In this document: in pieces, positions 1 to 12,469 of the stretch | Position numbering within the stretch: position 1 is the first letter of the stretch | How the letters are laid out: the number at the start of each line of letters is the position of its first letter | Assembly (NCBI GenBank): GCA_030998225.1 | Contig: JAPYXD010000466.1 | Span: forward strand, 2,955,001-3,019,000 | Reading direction: 5' to 3' | Length of the DNA: 64,000 bases | Origin: Diplolepis rosae | Taxonomy: Eukaryota > Arthropoda > Insecta > Hymenoptera > Diplolepididae | Position numbers and translations under genes: made by a program | Notes under the pieces: model-generated | What the model was told of the DNA's origin: nothing | Databases searched by the model: none | The model's input: only the letters and a program-made list of their open reading frames with translations

Positions 1-1800
1 ACAGATTTGCAAATTCATTAAAATTCAAATTAATGGGTATTATTTACGATTAATGAATTTATATTGTCTACGGGGACAACTGTCGGCAACGTATCCTATT
101 TGAAACGTGACACGTAATTCTTCGATGATGTAGGCTGTGCAAGAAGTTTCTAACTCAACTAATTAATTTGAAATCAATTAAACCCGCAAGGCGGAGCCTC
201 TAGGCGATATAAGGAGATCTTCCTTTGGAGAAGGAGATGTCGGCGCCTGTAGAACTCAGTGGTTAGGGAAGTAGGCCGGCAATCGAAAGACCATGGCTCG
301 AATGCCAGCGCAATCCAAAGCGTCCTTTTTTACACAGAAAGATTTTCAGTTTCTTTAATATTTGAATTTATTGGCATTATTTGCGATATAAGAGTTTGAA
401 ATTGTCTACCAGGACACCTGTCGGCAATGTATCCTATCTGTTACGCGACTAGTGATTCTTAGATCATGTAGGCAGTGGAAGAAATTTCTATCTCAACTAA
501 TTAATTCGAAATCATTTATAGCTGCAAGGCGGAGCCACTAGGCGATGTGTGGAGATCTTCCTTTGGAGAAAGAGATGTCGGCGCCTGTAAAACTCAGTCG
601 TTAGAGCAGTAGACCCTCAATCGAAAGACCATGGCTCGAATGCCAGCGCAATCCAAAGCGTCCTTTTTTACACAGAAAGATTTTCAATTTCTTTAATATT
701 TGAATTTATTGGCATTATTTGCGATATAAGAGTTAGAAATTGTCTACGAGGACACCTGTCGGCAACGTATCCTATTTGACACGCGACTATTAATTCTTTG
801 GTAATGTAGGCTGTGGAAGAAATTTCTAACTCAACCAATTAATTTGAAATCATATAAACCCGCAAGGCGGAGCCACTAGACGATATATGGAGATCTTCCT
901 TTGGAGAAAGAGATGTCGGCGCCTGTAAAACTCAGTGGTTAGAGCAGTAGACCGGCAATCGAAAGAACATGGCTCGAATGCCAGCGCAGTCCAAAGCGTC
1001 CTTTTTTACACAGAAAGATTTTCAAATTCTTTAATATTTGAATTTATTGGCATTATTTGCGATATAAGAGTGTGAAATTGTCCACGAGGACACATGTCGG
1101 CAATGTATCCTATCTGTTACGCGACTAGTGATTCTTAGATCATGTAGGCAGTGGAAGAAATTTCTATCTCAACTCATGATTTCGAAATCATTTATAGCTG
1201 CAAGGCGAAGCCACTAGGCGATATGTGGAGATCTTCCTTTGAGAAAGAGATTTCGGCGCCTGTAAAACTCAGTGGTTACAGCAGTAGACCGGCAATCAAA
1301 AGACCATGGCTCGAATGCCAGCGCAGTCCAAAGCGTCCTTTTTTACACAGAAAGATTTTCAAATTCTTTAATATTTGAATTTATTGGCATTATTTGCGAT
1401 ATAAGAGTTTGAAATTGTCTACCAGGACACCTGTCGGCAATGTATCCTATCTGTTACGCGACTAGTGATTCTTAGATCATGTAGGCAGTGGAAGAAATTT
1501 CTATCTCAACTAATTAATTCGAAATAATTTATAGCTACAAGGCGGAGCCACTAGGCGTAATAAGGAGATCTTCCTTTGGAGAAAGAGATGTCGGCGCCTG
1601 TAGAACTGAGGGGTTAGAACAGTAGACCGGCAATCGAAAGACCATGGCTCGAATGCCAGCGCAGTCCAAAGCGTCCTTTTTTACACAGAAAGATTTTCAA
1701 ATTCTTTAATATTTGAATTTATTGGCATTATTTGCGATATAAGAGTTTGAAATTGTCTACGAGGACACCTGACGGCAACTTATCCTATCTGTTACGCGAC
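1..1800 (+). repeat. Module: partial truncated subunit + 5 full-length
   Basis: The left edge cuts a truncated subunit (tail only, 1-111). Five full-length copies follow (112-1800), three of them of the CTTAGATCATG / TTATAGCTGC subtype. The last part of the first copies has AATCCAAAGCG in place of CAGTCCAAAGCG, a state also seen near 3401 and 57670. Confidence 0.85.
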
Positions 1801-1993
1801 TAGTGATTCTGCGATGGTGTAGGTAGTGGCAGAAATTTCAAACTCGAGTCCCAGCGCAGTCCAAAGTGCCTTTTCTCTACAGACAGATTTGCAAATTCAT
1901 TAAAATTCAAATTAATGGGTATTATTTACGATTAATAAATTTATATTGTCTACGGGGACAACTGTCGGCAACGTATCCTATTTGAAACGTGAC
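1801..1993 (+). repeat. Reference truncated 193-bp subunit
   Basis: The first complete truncated subunit. Its head (GATGGTGTAGGTAGTGGC) runs through AAATTTCAAACTC directly into GAGTCCCAGCGCAGTCC. The 143 bp that separate these parts in full-length copies are missing, including the CCGC dyad, the AGATCT near-palindrome, the A box and the tRNA-like middle. The sequence CTC is present at both ends of the missing segment in full-length subunits (for example 154-156 and 297-299), so a microhomology deletion is the simplest origin. The tail after CTCTACAGACAG is a diverged homologue of the full-length tail, with GGGGACA in place of GAGGACA. There is no T6 run, only TTTT followed by CTCTAC. Confidence 0.92.
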
Positions 1994-3007
1994 ACGTAAT
2001 TCTTCGATGATGTAGGCTGTGCAAGAAGTTTCTATCTCAACTAATTAATTTTAAATCAAGTAAACCCGCAAGGCGGAGCCACTATACGATTTAAGGAGAT
2101 CTTCCTTTGGAGAAAGAGATGTCGGCGCATATAGAACTCAGTGGTTACAGAAGTTTGCCGGCAATCGAAAGACCATGGCTCGAATACCAGCGCAGTCCAA
2201 AGCGTCCTCTTTTACACAGAAAGATTTTCAAATTCTTTAATATTTGAATTTATTGGCATTATTTGCGATATAAGAGTTTGAAATTGTCTACGAGGACACC
2301 TGTCGGCAACGTATCCTATTTGAAACGTGACACGTAATTCTTCGATGATGTAGGCTGTGCAAGAAGTTTCTAACTCAACTAATTAATTTGAAATCAATTA
2401 AACCCGCAAGGCGGAGCCACTAGGCGATATAAGGAGATCTTCCTTTGGAGAAGGAGATGTCGGCGCCTGTAGAACTCAGTGGTTAGAGAAGTAGGCCGGC
2501 AATCGAAAGACCATGGCTCGAATGCCAGCGCAGTCCAAAGCGTCCTTTTTTACACAGAAAGATTTTCAAATTCTTTAATATTTGAATTTATTGGCATTAT
2601 TTGCGATATAAGAGTTTGAAATTGTCTACGAGGACATCTGTCGGCAACGTATCCTATTTGACACGCGACTAGTAATTCTCCGGTAATGTAGGCTGTGGAA
2701 GAAATTTCTAGCTCAACTCATTAATTTGAAATCAATTAAAACCGCAAGGCGGAGCCACTAGGCGATATGTGGAGATCTTCCTTTGGAGAAAGAGATTTCG
2801 GCGCCTGTAAAACTCAGTGGTTGGAACAGAATACCGACAATCGAAAGACCATAGCTCGAATGCCAGCGCAGTCCAAAGCGTCCTTTTTTACACAGAAAGA
2901 TTTTCAAATTCTTTAATATTTGAATTTATTGGCATTATTTGCGATATAAGAGTTTGAAATTGTCTACGAGGACACCTCTCGGCAACTTATCCTATCTGTT
3001 ACGCGAC
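1801..3007 (+). repeat. Module: truncated + 3 full-length subunits
   Basis: Truncated subunit 1801-1993. The first full-length copy (1994-2331) carries a rare haplotype (CACTATACGATTTAAGG, GGCGCATATAGAAC, AGAAGTTTGCC) that I found elsewhere only at 52694-53031. Confidence 0.85.
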
Positions 3008-5228
3008 TAGTGATTCTCCGATGGTGTAGGTAGTGGCAGAAATTTCAAACTCGAGTCGAAGCGCAGTCCAAAGTGCCTTTTCTCTACAGACAGATTTGCA
3101 AATTCATTAAAATTCAAATTAATGGGTTCTATTTACGATTAATAAATTTATATTGTCTACGGGGACAACTGTCGGCAACGTATCCTATTTGAAACGTGAC
3201 ACGTAATTCTTCGATGATGTAGGCTGTGCAAGAAGTTTCTAACTCAACTAATTAATTTGAAATCAATTAAACCCGCAAGGCGGAGCCACTAGGCGATATG
3301 TGGAGATCTTCCTTTGGAGAAAGAGATGTCGGCGCCTGTAAAACTCAGTGGTTTGAGCAGTAGACCCTCAATCGAAAGACCATGGCTCGAATGCCAGCGC
3401 AATCCAAAGCGTCCTTTTTTACACAGAAAGATTTTCAATTTCTTTAATATTTGAATTTATTGGCATTATTTGCGATATAAGAGTTTGAAATTGTCTACCA
3501 GGACACCTGTCGGCAACGTATCCTATTTGACACGCGACTATTAATTCTTCGGTAATGTAGGCTGTGGAAGAAATTTCTAACTCAACCAATTAATTTGAAA
3601 TCATAAAAACCCGCAAGGCGGAGCCACTAGACGATATATGGAGATCTTCCTTTGGAGAAAGAGATGTCGGCGCCTGTAAAACTCAGTGGTTAGAGCAGTA
3701 GACCGGCAATCGAAAGACCATGGCTCGAATGCCAGCGCAGTCCAAAGCGTCCTTTTTTACAGAGAAAGATTTTCAAATTCTTTAATATTTGAATTTATTG
3801 GCATTATTTGCGATATAAGAGTGTGAAATTGTCCACGAGGACACATGTCGGCAATGTATCCTATCTGTTACGCGAATAGTGATTCTTAGATCATGTAGGC
3901 AGTGGAAGAAATTTCTATCTCAAATTATTAATTCGAAATCATTTATAGCTGCAAGGCGGAGCCACTAGGCGTTGTGTGGAGATCTTCCTTTGGAGAAAGA
4001 GATGTCGGCGCCTGTAAAACTCACTGGTTAGAGCAGTAGACCGGCAATCGAAAGACCATGGCTCGAATGCCAGCGCAGTCCAAAGCGTCCTTTTTTACAC
4101 AGAAAGATTTTCAGTTTCTTTAATATTTGAATTTATTGGCATTATTTGCGATATAAGAGTTTGAAATTGTCTACCAGGACACCTGTCGGCAATGTATCCT
4201 ATCTGTTACGCGACTAGTGATTCTTAGATCATGTAGGCAGTGGAAGAAATTTCTATCTCAACAAATTAATTCGAAATCATTTATAGCTGCAAGGCGGAGC
4301 CACTAGGCGATATGTGGAGATCTTCCTTTGGAGAATGAGATCCTGGCGCCTGTAAACCTCAGTGGTTAGAGCAGTAGACCGGCAATCGAAAGACCATGGC
4401 TCGAATGCCAGCGGCGTCCAAAGCGTCCTTTTTTACACAGAAAGATTTTCAAATTCTTTAATATTTGAATCTACTGGCATTATTTGCGATATAAGAGTTT
4501 GAAATTGTCTACGAGGACACCTGTCGGCAACGTATCCTATCTGTTACGCGACTAGTGATTCTTAGATCATGTAGGCAGTGGAAGAAATTTCTATCTCAAC
4601 TAATTAATTCGAAATCATTTATAGCTGCAAGGCGGAGCCACTAGGTGATATGTGGAGATCTTCCTTTGGAGAATGAGATGTCGGCCCCTGTAAAACTCAG
4701 TGGTTAGAGCAGTAGACCGGCAATCGAAAGACCATGGCTCGAATGCCAGCGCAGTCCAAAGCGTCCTTTTTTACACAGAAAGATTTTCAAATTCTTTAAT
4801 ATTTGAATTTATTGGCATTATTTGCGATATAAGAGTGTGAAATTGTCTACGAGGACACATGTCGGCAACGTATCCTATCTTTTACGCGACTAGTAATTCT
4901 CGGATAATGTAGGATGTGGAAGAAATTTCTAACTCCAATAATTAATGTGAAATCAATTAAACCCGCAAGGCGGAGCCACTAGGCGATATAAGGTGATCTT
5001 CCTTTGGGGAAAGAGATGTCGGCGCCTGTATAACTCAGTGGTTAGGGCAGTTGGCCTGCAATCGAAAGACCATGGCTCGAATCCCAGCGCAGTCCAAAGC
5101 GTCCTTTTTTACACAGAAAGATTTTCAATTTCTTTAATATTTGAATTTATTGGCATTATTTGCGATATAAGAGTTTGAAATTGTCTTCGAGGACACCTGT
5201 CGGCAACTTATCCTATCTGTTACGCGAC
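3008..5228 (+). repeat. Module: truncated + 6 full-length subunits
   Basis: Truncated subunit 3008-3200 has CGAAGCGCAGTCC in place of CCCAGCGCAGTCC. The six copies alternate between subtypes; the last three match the module ending at 7979 at offset 2751. Confidence 0.85.
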
Positions 5229-6435
5229 TAGTTATTCTCCGATGGTGTAGGTAGTGGCATAAATTTCAAACTCGAATCCCAGCGCAGTCCAAAGTGCCTT
5301 TTCTCTACAGACAGATTTGCAAATTCATTAAAATTCAAATTAATGGTTATTATTTACGATTAATAAATTTATATTGTCTAGGGGGACACCTGTCGGCAAC
5401 GTATCCTGTTTGAAACGTGACACGTAATTCTTCGATGATGTAGGCTGTGCAAGGAGTTTCTAACTCAACTAATTAATTTGAAATCAATTAAACCCGCAAG
5501 GCGGAGCCTCTAGGCGATATAAGGAGATCTTCCTTTGGAGAAGGAGATGTCGGCGCCTGTAGAACTCAGTGGTTAGAGAAGTAGGCCGGAAGTCGAAAGA
5601 CGATGGCTCGAATGCCAGCGCAGTCCATCGCGTCCTTTTTACACCGAAAGATTTTCAAATTCAACAATATTTGAATTTATTGGCATTATTTGCGATATAA
5701 GAGTTTGAAATTGTCTACCAGGACACCTGTCGGCAATGTATCCTATCTGTTACGCGACTAGTGATTCTTAGATCATGTAGGCAGTGGAAGAAATTTCTAT
5801 CTCAACTAATTAATTCGAAATCATTTATAGCTGCAAGGCGGAGCCACTAGGCGTAATAAGGAGATCTTCCTTTGGAGAATGAGATCCTGGCGCCTGTAAA
5901 CCTCAGTGGTTAGAGCAGTAGACCGGCAATCGAAAGACCATGGCTCGAATGCCAGCGGCGTCCAATGCGTTCTTTTTTTACACAGAAAGATTTTCAAATT
6001 CTTTAATATTTGAATTTATTGGCATTATTTGCGATATAAGAATTTGAAATTGTCTACGAGGACATCTGTCGGCAACGTATCCTATCTGTTACGCGACTAG
6101 TGATTCTTAGATCATGTAGGCAGTGGAAGAAATTTCTATCTCAACTAATTAATTCGAAATCATTTATAGCTGCAAGGCGGAGCCACTAGGCGATGTGTGG
6201 AGATCTTCCTTTGGAGAAAGAGATGTCGGCTATTGTAAAACTCAGTGGTTAGAGCAGTAGACCGGTAATCGAAAGACCATGTCTCGAATGCCAGCGCAGT
6301 CCAAAGCGTCCTTTTTTACACAGAAAGATTTTCAAATTCTTTAATATTTGAATTTATTGGCATTATTTGCGATATAAGAGTTTGAAATTGTCTACGAGGA
6401 CACCTGTCGGCAACTTATCCTATCTGTTACGCGAC
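5229..6435 (+). repeat. Module: truncated + 3 full-length subunits
   Basis: Truncated subunit 5229-5421, of the GGCATAAATTTC head type. The first full-length copy has a T5 run, ATCGCGTCC and TTCAACAATATTTG; its twin is 1207 bp to the right. Confidence 0.85.
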
Positions 6436-7642
6436 TAGTGATTCTCCGATGGTGTAGGTAGTGGCATAAATTTCAAACTCGAATCCCAGCGCAGTCCAAA
6501 GTGCCTTTTCTCTACAGACAGATTTGCAAATTCATTAAAATTCAAATTAATGGTTATTATTTACGATTAATGAATTTATATTGTCTACGGGGACAACTGT
6601 CAGCAACGTATCCTATTTGAAACGTGACACGTAATTCTTCGATGATGTAGGCAGTGCAAGAAGTTTCTAACTCAACTAATTAATTTGAAATCAATTAAAC
6701 CCGCAAGGCGGAGCCTCTAGGCGATATAAGGAGATCTTCCTTTGGAGAAGGAGATGTCGGCGCCTGTAGAACTCAGTGGTTAGAGAAGTAGGCCGGAAGT
6801 CGAAAGACGATGGCTCGAATGCCAGCGCAGTCCATCGCGTCCTTTTTACACCGAAAGATTTTCAAATTCAACAATATTTGAATTTATTGGCATTATTTGC
6901 GATATAAGAATTTGAAATTGTCTACGAGGACACCTGTCGGCAATGTATCCTATCTTTTACGCGACTAGTGATTCTTAGATCATGTAGGCAGTGGTAGAAA
7001 TTTCTATCTCAACTAATTAATTCGAAATAATTTATAGCTACAAGGCGGAGCCACTAGGCGATATGTGGAGATCTTCCTTTGGAGAATGAGATCCTGGCGC
7101 CTGTAAACCTCAGTGGTTAGAGCAGTAGACCGGCAATCGAAAGACCATGGCTCGAATGCCAGCGGCGTCCAAAGCGTCTTTTTTTACACAGAAAGATTTT
7201 CAAATTCTTTAATATTTGAATTTATTGGCATTATTTGCGATATAAGAATTTGAAATTGTCTACGAGGACATCTGTCGGCAACGTATCCTATCTGTTACGC
7301 GACTAGTGATTCTTAGATCATGTAGGCAGTGGAAGAAATTTCTATCTCAACTAATTAATTCGAAATCATTTATAGCTGCAAGGCGGAGCCACTAGGTGAT
7401 ATGTGGAGATCTTCCTTTGGAGAATGAGATGTCGGCCCCTGTATAACTCAGGGGTTAGAGCAGTAGACCGGCAATCGAAAGACCATGGCTCGAATGCCAG
7501 CGCAGTCCAAAGCGTCCTTTTTTACAGAGAAAGATTTTCAAATTCTTTAATATTTGAATTTATTGGCATTATTTGCGATATAAGAGTGTGAAATTGTCTA
7601 CGATGACACATGTCGGCAACGTATCCTATCTTTTACGCGACT
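5229..7642 (+). repeat. Tandem higher-order repeat, period 1207 bp (two copies)
   Basis: Copies at 5229-6435 and about 6436-7642, each one truncated plus three full-length subunits. Rare markers repeat at the same offset: CCGGAAGTCGAAAGACGATG near 5585 and 6792, and GAGATCCTGGCGCC near 5881 and 7088. The second copy's module is longer by one subunit before the next truncated copy at 7980. Confidence 0.8.
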
Positions 7643-7979
7643 AGTAATTCTCGGATAATGTAGGATGTGGAAGAAATTTCTAACTCCACTAATTAATGTG
7701 AAATCAATTAAACCCGCAAGGCGGAGCCACTAGGCGATATAAGTTGATCTTCCTTTGGGGAAAGAGATGTCGGCGCCTGTATAACTCAGTGGTTAGGGCA
7801 GTTGGCCTGCAATCGAAAGACCATGGCTCGAATCCCAGCGCAGTCCAAAGCGTCCTTTTTTACACAGAAAGATTTTCAAATTCTTTAATATTTGAATTTA
7901 TTGGCATTATTTGCGATATAAGAGTTTGAAATTGTCTACGAGGACACCTGTCGGCAACTTATCCTATCTGTTACGCGAC
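6436..7979 (+). repeat. Module: truncated + 4 full-length subunits
   Basis: Truncated subunit 6436-6628. It repeats the preceding module with one added copy. The last copy has TTGATCTTCCTTTGGGG and CAGTTGGCCTGC, as at 5000-5055. Confidence 0.85.
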
Positions 7980-9524
7980 TAGTGATTCTCCGATGGTGTA
8001 GGTAGTGGCAGAAATTTCAAACTCGAGTCCCAGCGCAGTCCAAAGTGCCTTTTCTCTACAGACAGATTTGCAAATTCATTAAAATTCAAATTAATGGTTA
8101 TTATTTACGATTAATAAATTTATATTGTCTAGGGGGACACCTGTCGGCAACGTATCCTGTTTGAAACGTGACACGTAATTCTTCGATGATGTAGGCTGTG
8201 CAAGGAGTTTCTAACTCAACTAATTAATTTGAAATCAATTAAACCCGCAAGGCGGATCCACTAGGCGATATAAGGAGATCTTCCTTTGGAGAATGAGATG
8301 TCGGCGCCTGTAAACCTCAGTGGTTAGAGCAGTAGACCGGCAATCGAAAGACCATGGCTCGAATGCCAGCGGCGTCCAAAGCGTCCTTTTTTACACAGAA
8401 AGATTTTCAAATTCTTTAATATTTGAATTTATTGTCATTATTTGCGATATAAGAGTGTGAAATTGTCCACGAGGACACATGTCGGCAACGTATCCTATCT
8501 GTTACGCGACTAGTGATTCTTAGATCATGTAGGCAGTGGATGAAATTTCTATCTCAACTAATTAATTCGAAATCATTTATAGCTGCAAGGCGGAGCCACT
8601 AGGTGATATGTGGAGATCTTCCTTTGGAGAATGAGATGTCGGCCCCTGTAAAACTCAGTGGTTAGAGCAGTAGACCGGCAATCGAAAGACCATGGCTCGA
8701 ATGCCAGCGGCGTCCAAAGCGTCCTTTTTTACACAGAAAGATTTTCAAATTCTTTAATATTTGAATTTATTGGCATTATTTGCGATATAAGAGTGTGAAA
8801 TTGTCCACGAGGACACATGTCGGCAACGTATCCTATCTGTTACGCGACTAGTGATTCTTAGATCATGTAGGCAGTGGAAGAAATTTCTATCTCAACTAAT
8901 TAATTCGAAATCATTTATAGCTGCAAGGCGGAGCCACTAGGTGATATGTGGAGATCTTCCTTTGGAGAATGAGATGTCGGCCCCTGTAAAACTCAGTGGT
9001 TAGAGCAGTAGACCGGCAATCGAAAGACCATGGCTCGAATCCCAGCGCAGTCCAAAGCGTCCTTTTTTACACAGAAAGATTTTCAAATTCTTTAATATTT
9101 GAATTTATTGGCATTATTTGCGATATAAGAGTGTGAAATTGTCTACGAGGACACATGTCGGCAACGTATCCTATCTTTTACGCGACTAGTAATTCTCCGA
9201 TAATGTAGGATGTGGAAGAAATTTCTATCTCAACTAATTAATTCGAAATCATTTATAGCTGCAAGGCGGAGCCACTAGGTGATATGTGGAGATCTTCCTT
9301 TGGAGAATGAGATGTCGGCCCCTGTAAAACTCAGTGGTTAGAGCAGTAGACCGGCAATCGAAAGACCATGGCTCGAATGCCAGCGCAGTCCAAAGCGTCC
9401 TTTTTTACACAGAAAGATTTTCAAATTCTTTAATATTTGAATTTATTGGCATTATTTGCGATATAAGAGTTTGAAATTGTCTACGAGGACACCTGTCGGC
9501 AACTGATCCTATCTGTTACGCGAC
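7980..9524 (+). repeat. Module: truncated + 4 full-length subunits, nearly identical run
   Basis: Truncated subunit 7980-8172. From about 8580 to 9480 three successive copies share AGGTGATATG (8601, 8939, 9277) and TCGGCCCCTG at an exact 338-bp step, suggesting recent single-subunit amplification. Confidence 0.85.
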
Positions 9525-10393
9525 TAGTGATTCTCCGATGGTGTAGGTAGTGGCAGAAATTTCAAACTCGAGTCCCAGCGCAGTCCAAAGAGCCTTTTCT
9601 CTACAGACAGATTTGAAAATTCATTAAAATTCAAATAAATGTTTAATATTTACGATTAATAAATTTATATTGTCTACGGGGACAACTGTCGGCAACGTAT
9701 CCTATTTGAAACGTGACACGTAATTCTTCGATGATGTAGGCAGTGCAAGAAGTTTCTAACTCAACTAATTAATTTGAAATCAATTAAACCCGCAAGTCGG
9801 AGCCTCTAGGCGATATAAGGAGATCTTACTTTGGAGAAGGAGACGTCGGTGACTGTAGAACTCAGTGGTTAGAGCAGTAGACCGGCAATCGAAAGACCAT
9901 GGCTCGAATGCCAGCGCAGTCCAAAGCGTGCTTTATTACACCGAAAGATTTTCGAATTCAACAATATTTGAATTTATTGGCATTATTTGCGATATAAGAG
10001 TTTGAAATTGTCTACGAGGACACCTGTCGGCAACGTATCCTATTTGACACGCGACTAGTACTTCTCCGGTAATGTGAGCTGTGGAAGAAATATCTAACTC
10101 AACTAATTAATTTGAAATCAATTAAACCCGAAAGGCGGAGCCACTAGGCGATATGTGAAGATCTTCCTTTGGAGAAAGAGATGTCGGCGCCTGTAAAATT
10201 CAGTGGTTAGAGCAGTAGACCGGCAATGAAAAGACCATGGCTCGAATGCCAGCGCAGTCCAAAGCGTACTTTTTTACACAGAAAGATTTTCAAATTCTTT
10301 AATATTTGAATTTATTGGCATTATTTGCGATATAAGAGTTTGAAATTGTCTACGAGGACACCTGTCGGCAACGTATGCTATCTGTTACGCGAC
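9525..10393 (+). repeat. Module: truncated + 2 full-length subunits
   Basis: Truncated subunit 9525-9717 has AAGAGCC in place of AAGTGCC and ATAAATGTTTAATATT in its tail. The two full-length copies carry GAGACGTCGGTGACTG and TGTGAGCTGTGG variants. Confidence 0.83.
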
Positions 10394-11939
10394 TAGTGAT
10401 TCTCCGATGGTGTAGGTAGTGGCAGAAATTTCAAACTCGAGTCCCAGCGCAGTCCAAAGTGCCTCTTCTCTACAGACAGATTTGCAAATTCATTAAAATT
10501 CAAATTAATGGTTATTATTTACGATTAATAAATTTATATTGTCTAGGGGGACACCTGTCGGCAACGTATCCTATTTGAAACGTGGCACGTAATTCTTCGA
10601 TGATGTAGGCTGTGCAAGAAGTTTCTAACTCAACTAATTAATTTGAAATCAATTAAACCCGCAAGGCGGGGCCATTAGGCGATATAAGGAGATCTTCCTT
10701 TGGAGAAGGAGATGTCGGCGCCTGTATAACTCAATGGTTAGAGCAGTAGGCCTGCAATCGAAGGACCATGGCTCGAATCCCAGCGCAGTCCAAAGCGTCC
10801 TTTTTTACACAGAAAGATTTTCAATTTCTTTAATATTTGAATTTATTGGCATTATTTGCGATATAAGAGTTTGAAATTGTCTACCAGGATACCTGTCGGC
10901 AATGTATCCTATCTGTTACGCGACTAGTGATTCTTAGATCATGTAGGCAGTGGAAGAAATTTCTGTCTCAACTAATTAATTCGAAATCAATTAAACCTGC
11001 ACGGCGGAGCCACTAGGCGATATAAGGAGATCTTCCTTTGGAGAAAGAGATGTCGGCGCCTGTATAATTCAGTGGTTAGAGCAGTAGTCCGGCAATCGAA
11101 AGACCATGGCTCGAATGCCAGCGCAGTCCAAAGCGTCCTTTTTTACACAGAAAGATTTTCAAATTCTTTAATAATTGAATTTATTGGCATTATTTGCGAT
11201 ATAAGAGTTTGAAATTGTCTACGAGGACACCTGTCGGCAACGTATCCTATCTGTTACGCGACTAGTGATTCTTAGATCATGTAGGCAGTGGAAGAAATTT
11301 CTGTCTCAACTAATTAATTCGAAATCATTTATAGCTGCAAGGCGGAGCCATTGGGCGATATGTGGAGATCTTCCTTTGGAGAAAGAGATGTCGGCGCCTG
11401 TAAAACTCAGTGGTTAGAGAAGTAGGCCGGCAATCGAAAGACCATGGCTCTAATGCCAGCGCAGTCCAAAGCGTCCTTTTGTACACAGAAAGATTTTCAA
11501 ATTCTTTAATATTTGAATTTATTGGCATTATTTGCGTCATAAGAGTGTGAAATTGTCTACGAGGACACATGTCGGCAACGTATCCTATCTGTTACGAGAC
11601 TAGTAATTCTCCGATAATGTAGGCTGTGGAAGAAATTTCTAACTCCACTAATTAATTTGAAATCAATTAAACTCCGCAAGGCGGAGCCACTAGGCGATAT
11701 GTGGAGATCTTCCTTTGGAGAATGAGATGTCGGCGCCTGTAAAACTCAGTGGTTAGAGCAGTAGACCGGCAATCGAAAGACCATCGCTCGAATGCCAGCG
11801 CAGTCCAAAGTGTCCTTTTTTACACAGAAAGATTTTCAAATTCTTTAATATTTGAATTTATTGGCATTATTTGCGATATAAGAGTTTGAAATTGTCTACG
11901 AGGACACCTGTCGGCAACTTATCCTATCTGTTACGCGAC
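10394..11939 (+). repeat. Module: truncated + 4 full-length subunits
   Basis: Truncated subunit 10394-10586. Copies include a CCCGC/GCGGG five-pair dyad at 10658-10670 and a CTCCGC/GCGGAG six-pair dyad at 11672-11686. One copy near 11446 reads GGCTCTAATGCC and TTTTGTACAC, weakening both B box and T-run. Confidence 0.85.
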
Positions 11940-12469
11940 TAGTGATTCTCCGATGGTGTAGGTAGTGGCAGAAATTTCAAACTCGAGTCCCAGCGCAGTC
12001 CAAAGTGCCTTTTCTCTACAGACAGATTTGCAAATTCATTAAAATTCAAATTAATGGGTATTATTTACGATTAATGAATTTATATTGTCTAGGGGACAAC
12101 TGTCAGCAACGTATCCTATTTGAAACGTGACACGTAATTCTTCGATGATGTAGGCAGTGCAAGAAGTTTCTAACTCAACTAATTAATTTGAAATCAATTA
12201 AACCCGCAAGGCGGAGCCACTAGGCGATATAAGGAGATCTTCCTTTGGAGAAAGAGATGTCGGCGCCTGTAAAACTCAGTGGTTAGAGCAGTAGACCGGC
12301 AATCGAAAGAACATGGCTCGAATGCCAGCGCAGTCCAAAGCGTCCTTTTTTACACAGAAAGATTTTCAATTTCTTCAATATTTGAATTTATTGGCATTAT
12401 TTGCGATATTAGAGATTGAAATTGTCTACGAGGACACCTGTCGGCAACTTATCCTATCTGTTACGCGAC
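11940..12469 (+). repeat. Module: truncated + 1 full-length subunit
   Basis: Truncated subunit 11940-12131 (192 bp; one G missing in CTAGGGGACAAC). One full-length copy follows, with GATATTAGAGATTG in its tail. Confidence 0.85.

Larger units (their letters stand above)
4300..8172 (+). repeat. Higher-order repeat, offset 2751 bp
   Basis: Segments of about 4300-5421 and 7050-8172 match at a constant offset of 2751 bp. Shared rare states are GATCCTGG (4341 and 7092), CTAGGTGATATG (4641 and 7392), TTGGGGAAAGAG with GCAGTTGGCCTGC (about 5005-5055 and 7756-7806), and the truncated subunits at 5229 and 7980. The offset equals two modules (1207 + 1544). Confidence 0.8.

Noticed and set aside
4993..5178. 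Recurrent 60-62 codon plus-strand reading frames (also near 7403, 7744, 23869 and 39877)
   Set aside because: They are the same satellite stretch across the tRNA-like part, open only where particular copies lack a stop. They have no start context, domain or conservation across subunits, and 1-bp indels break them in neighbours.
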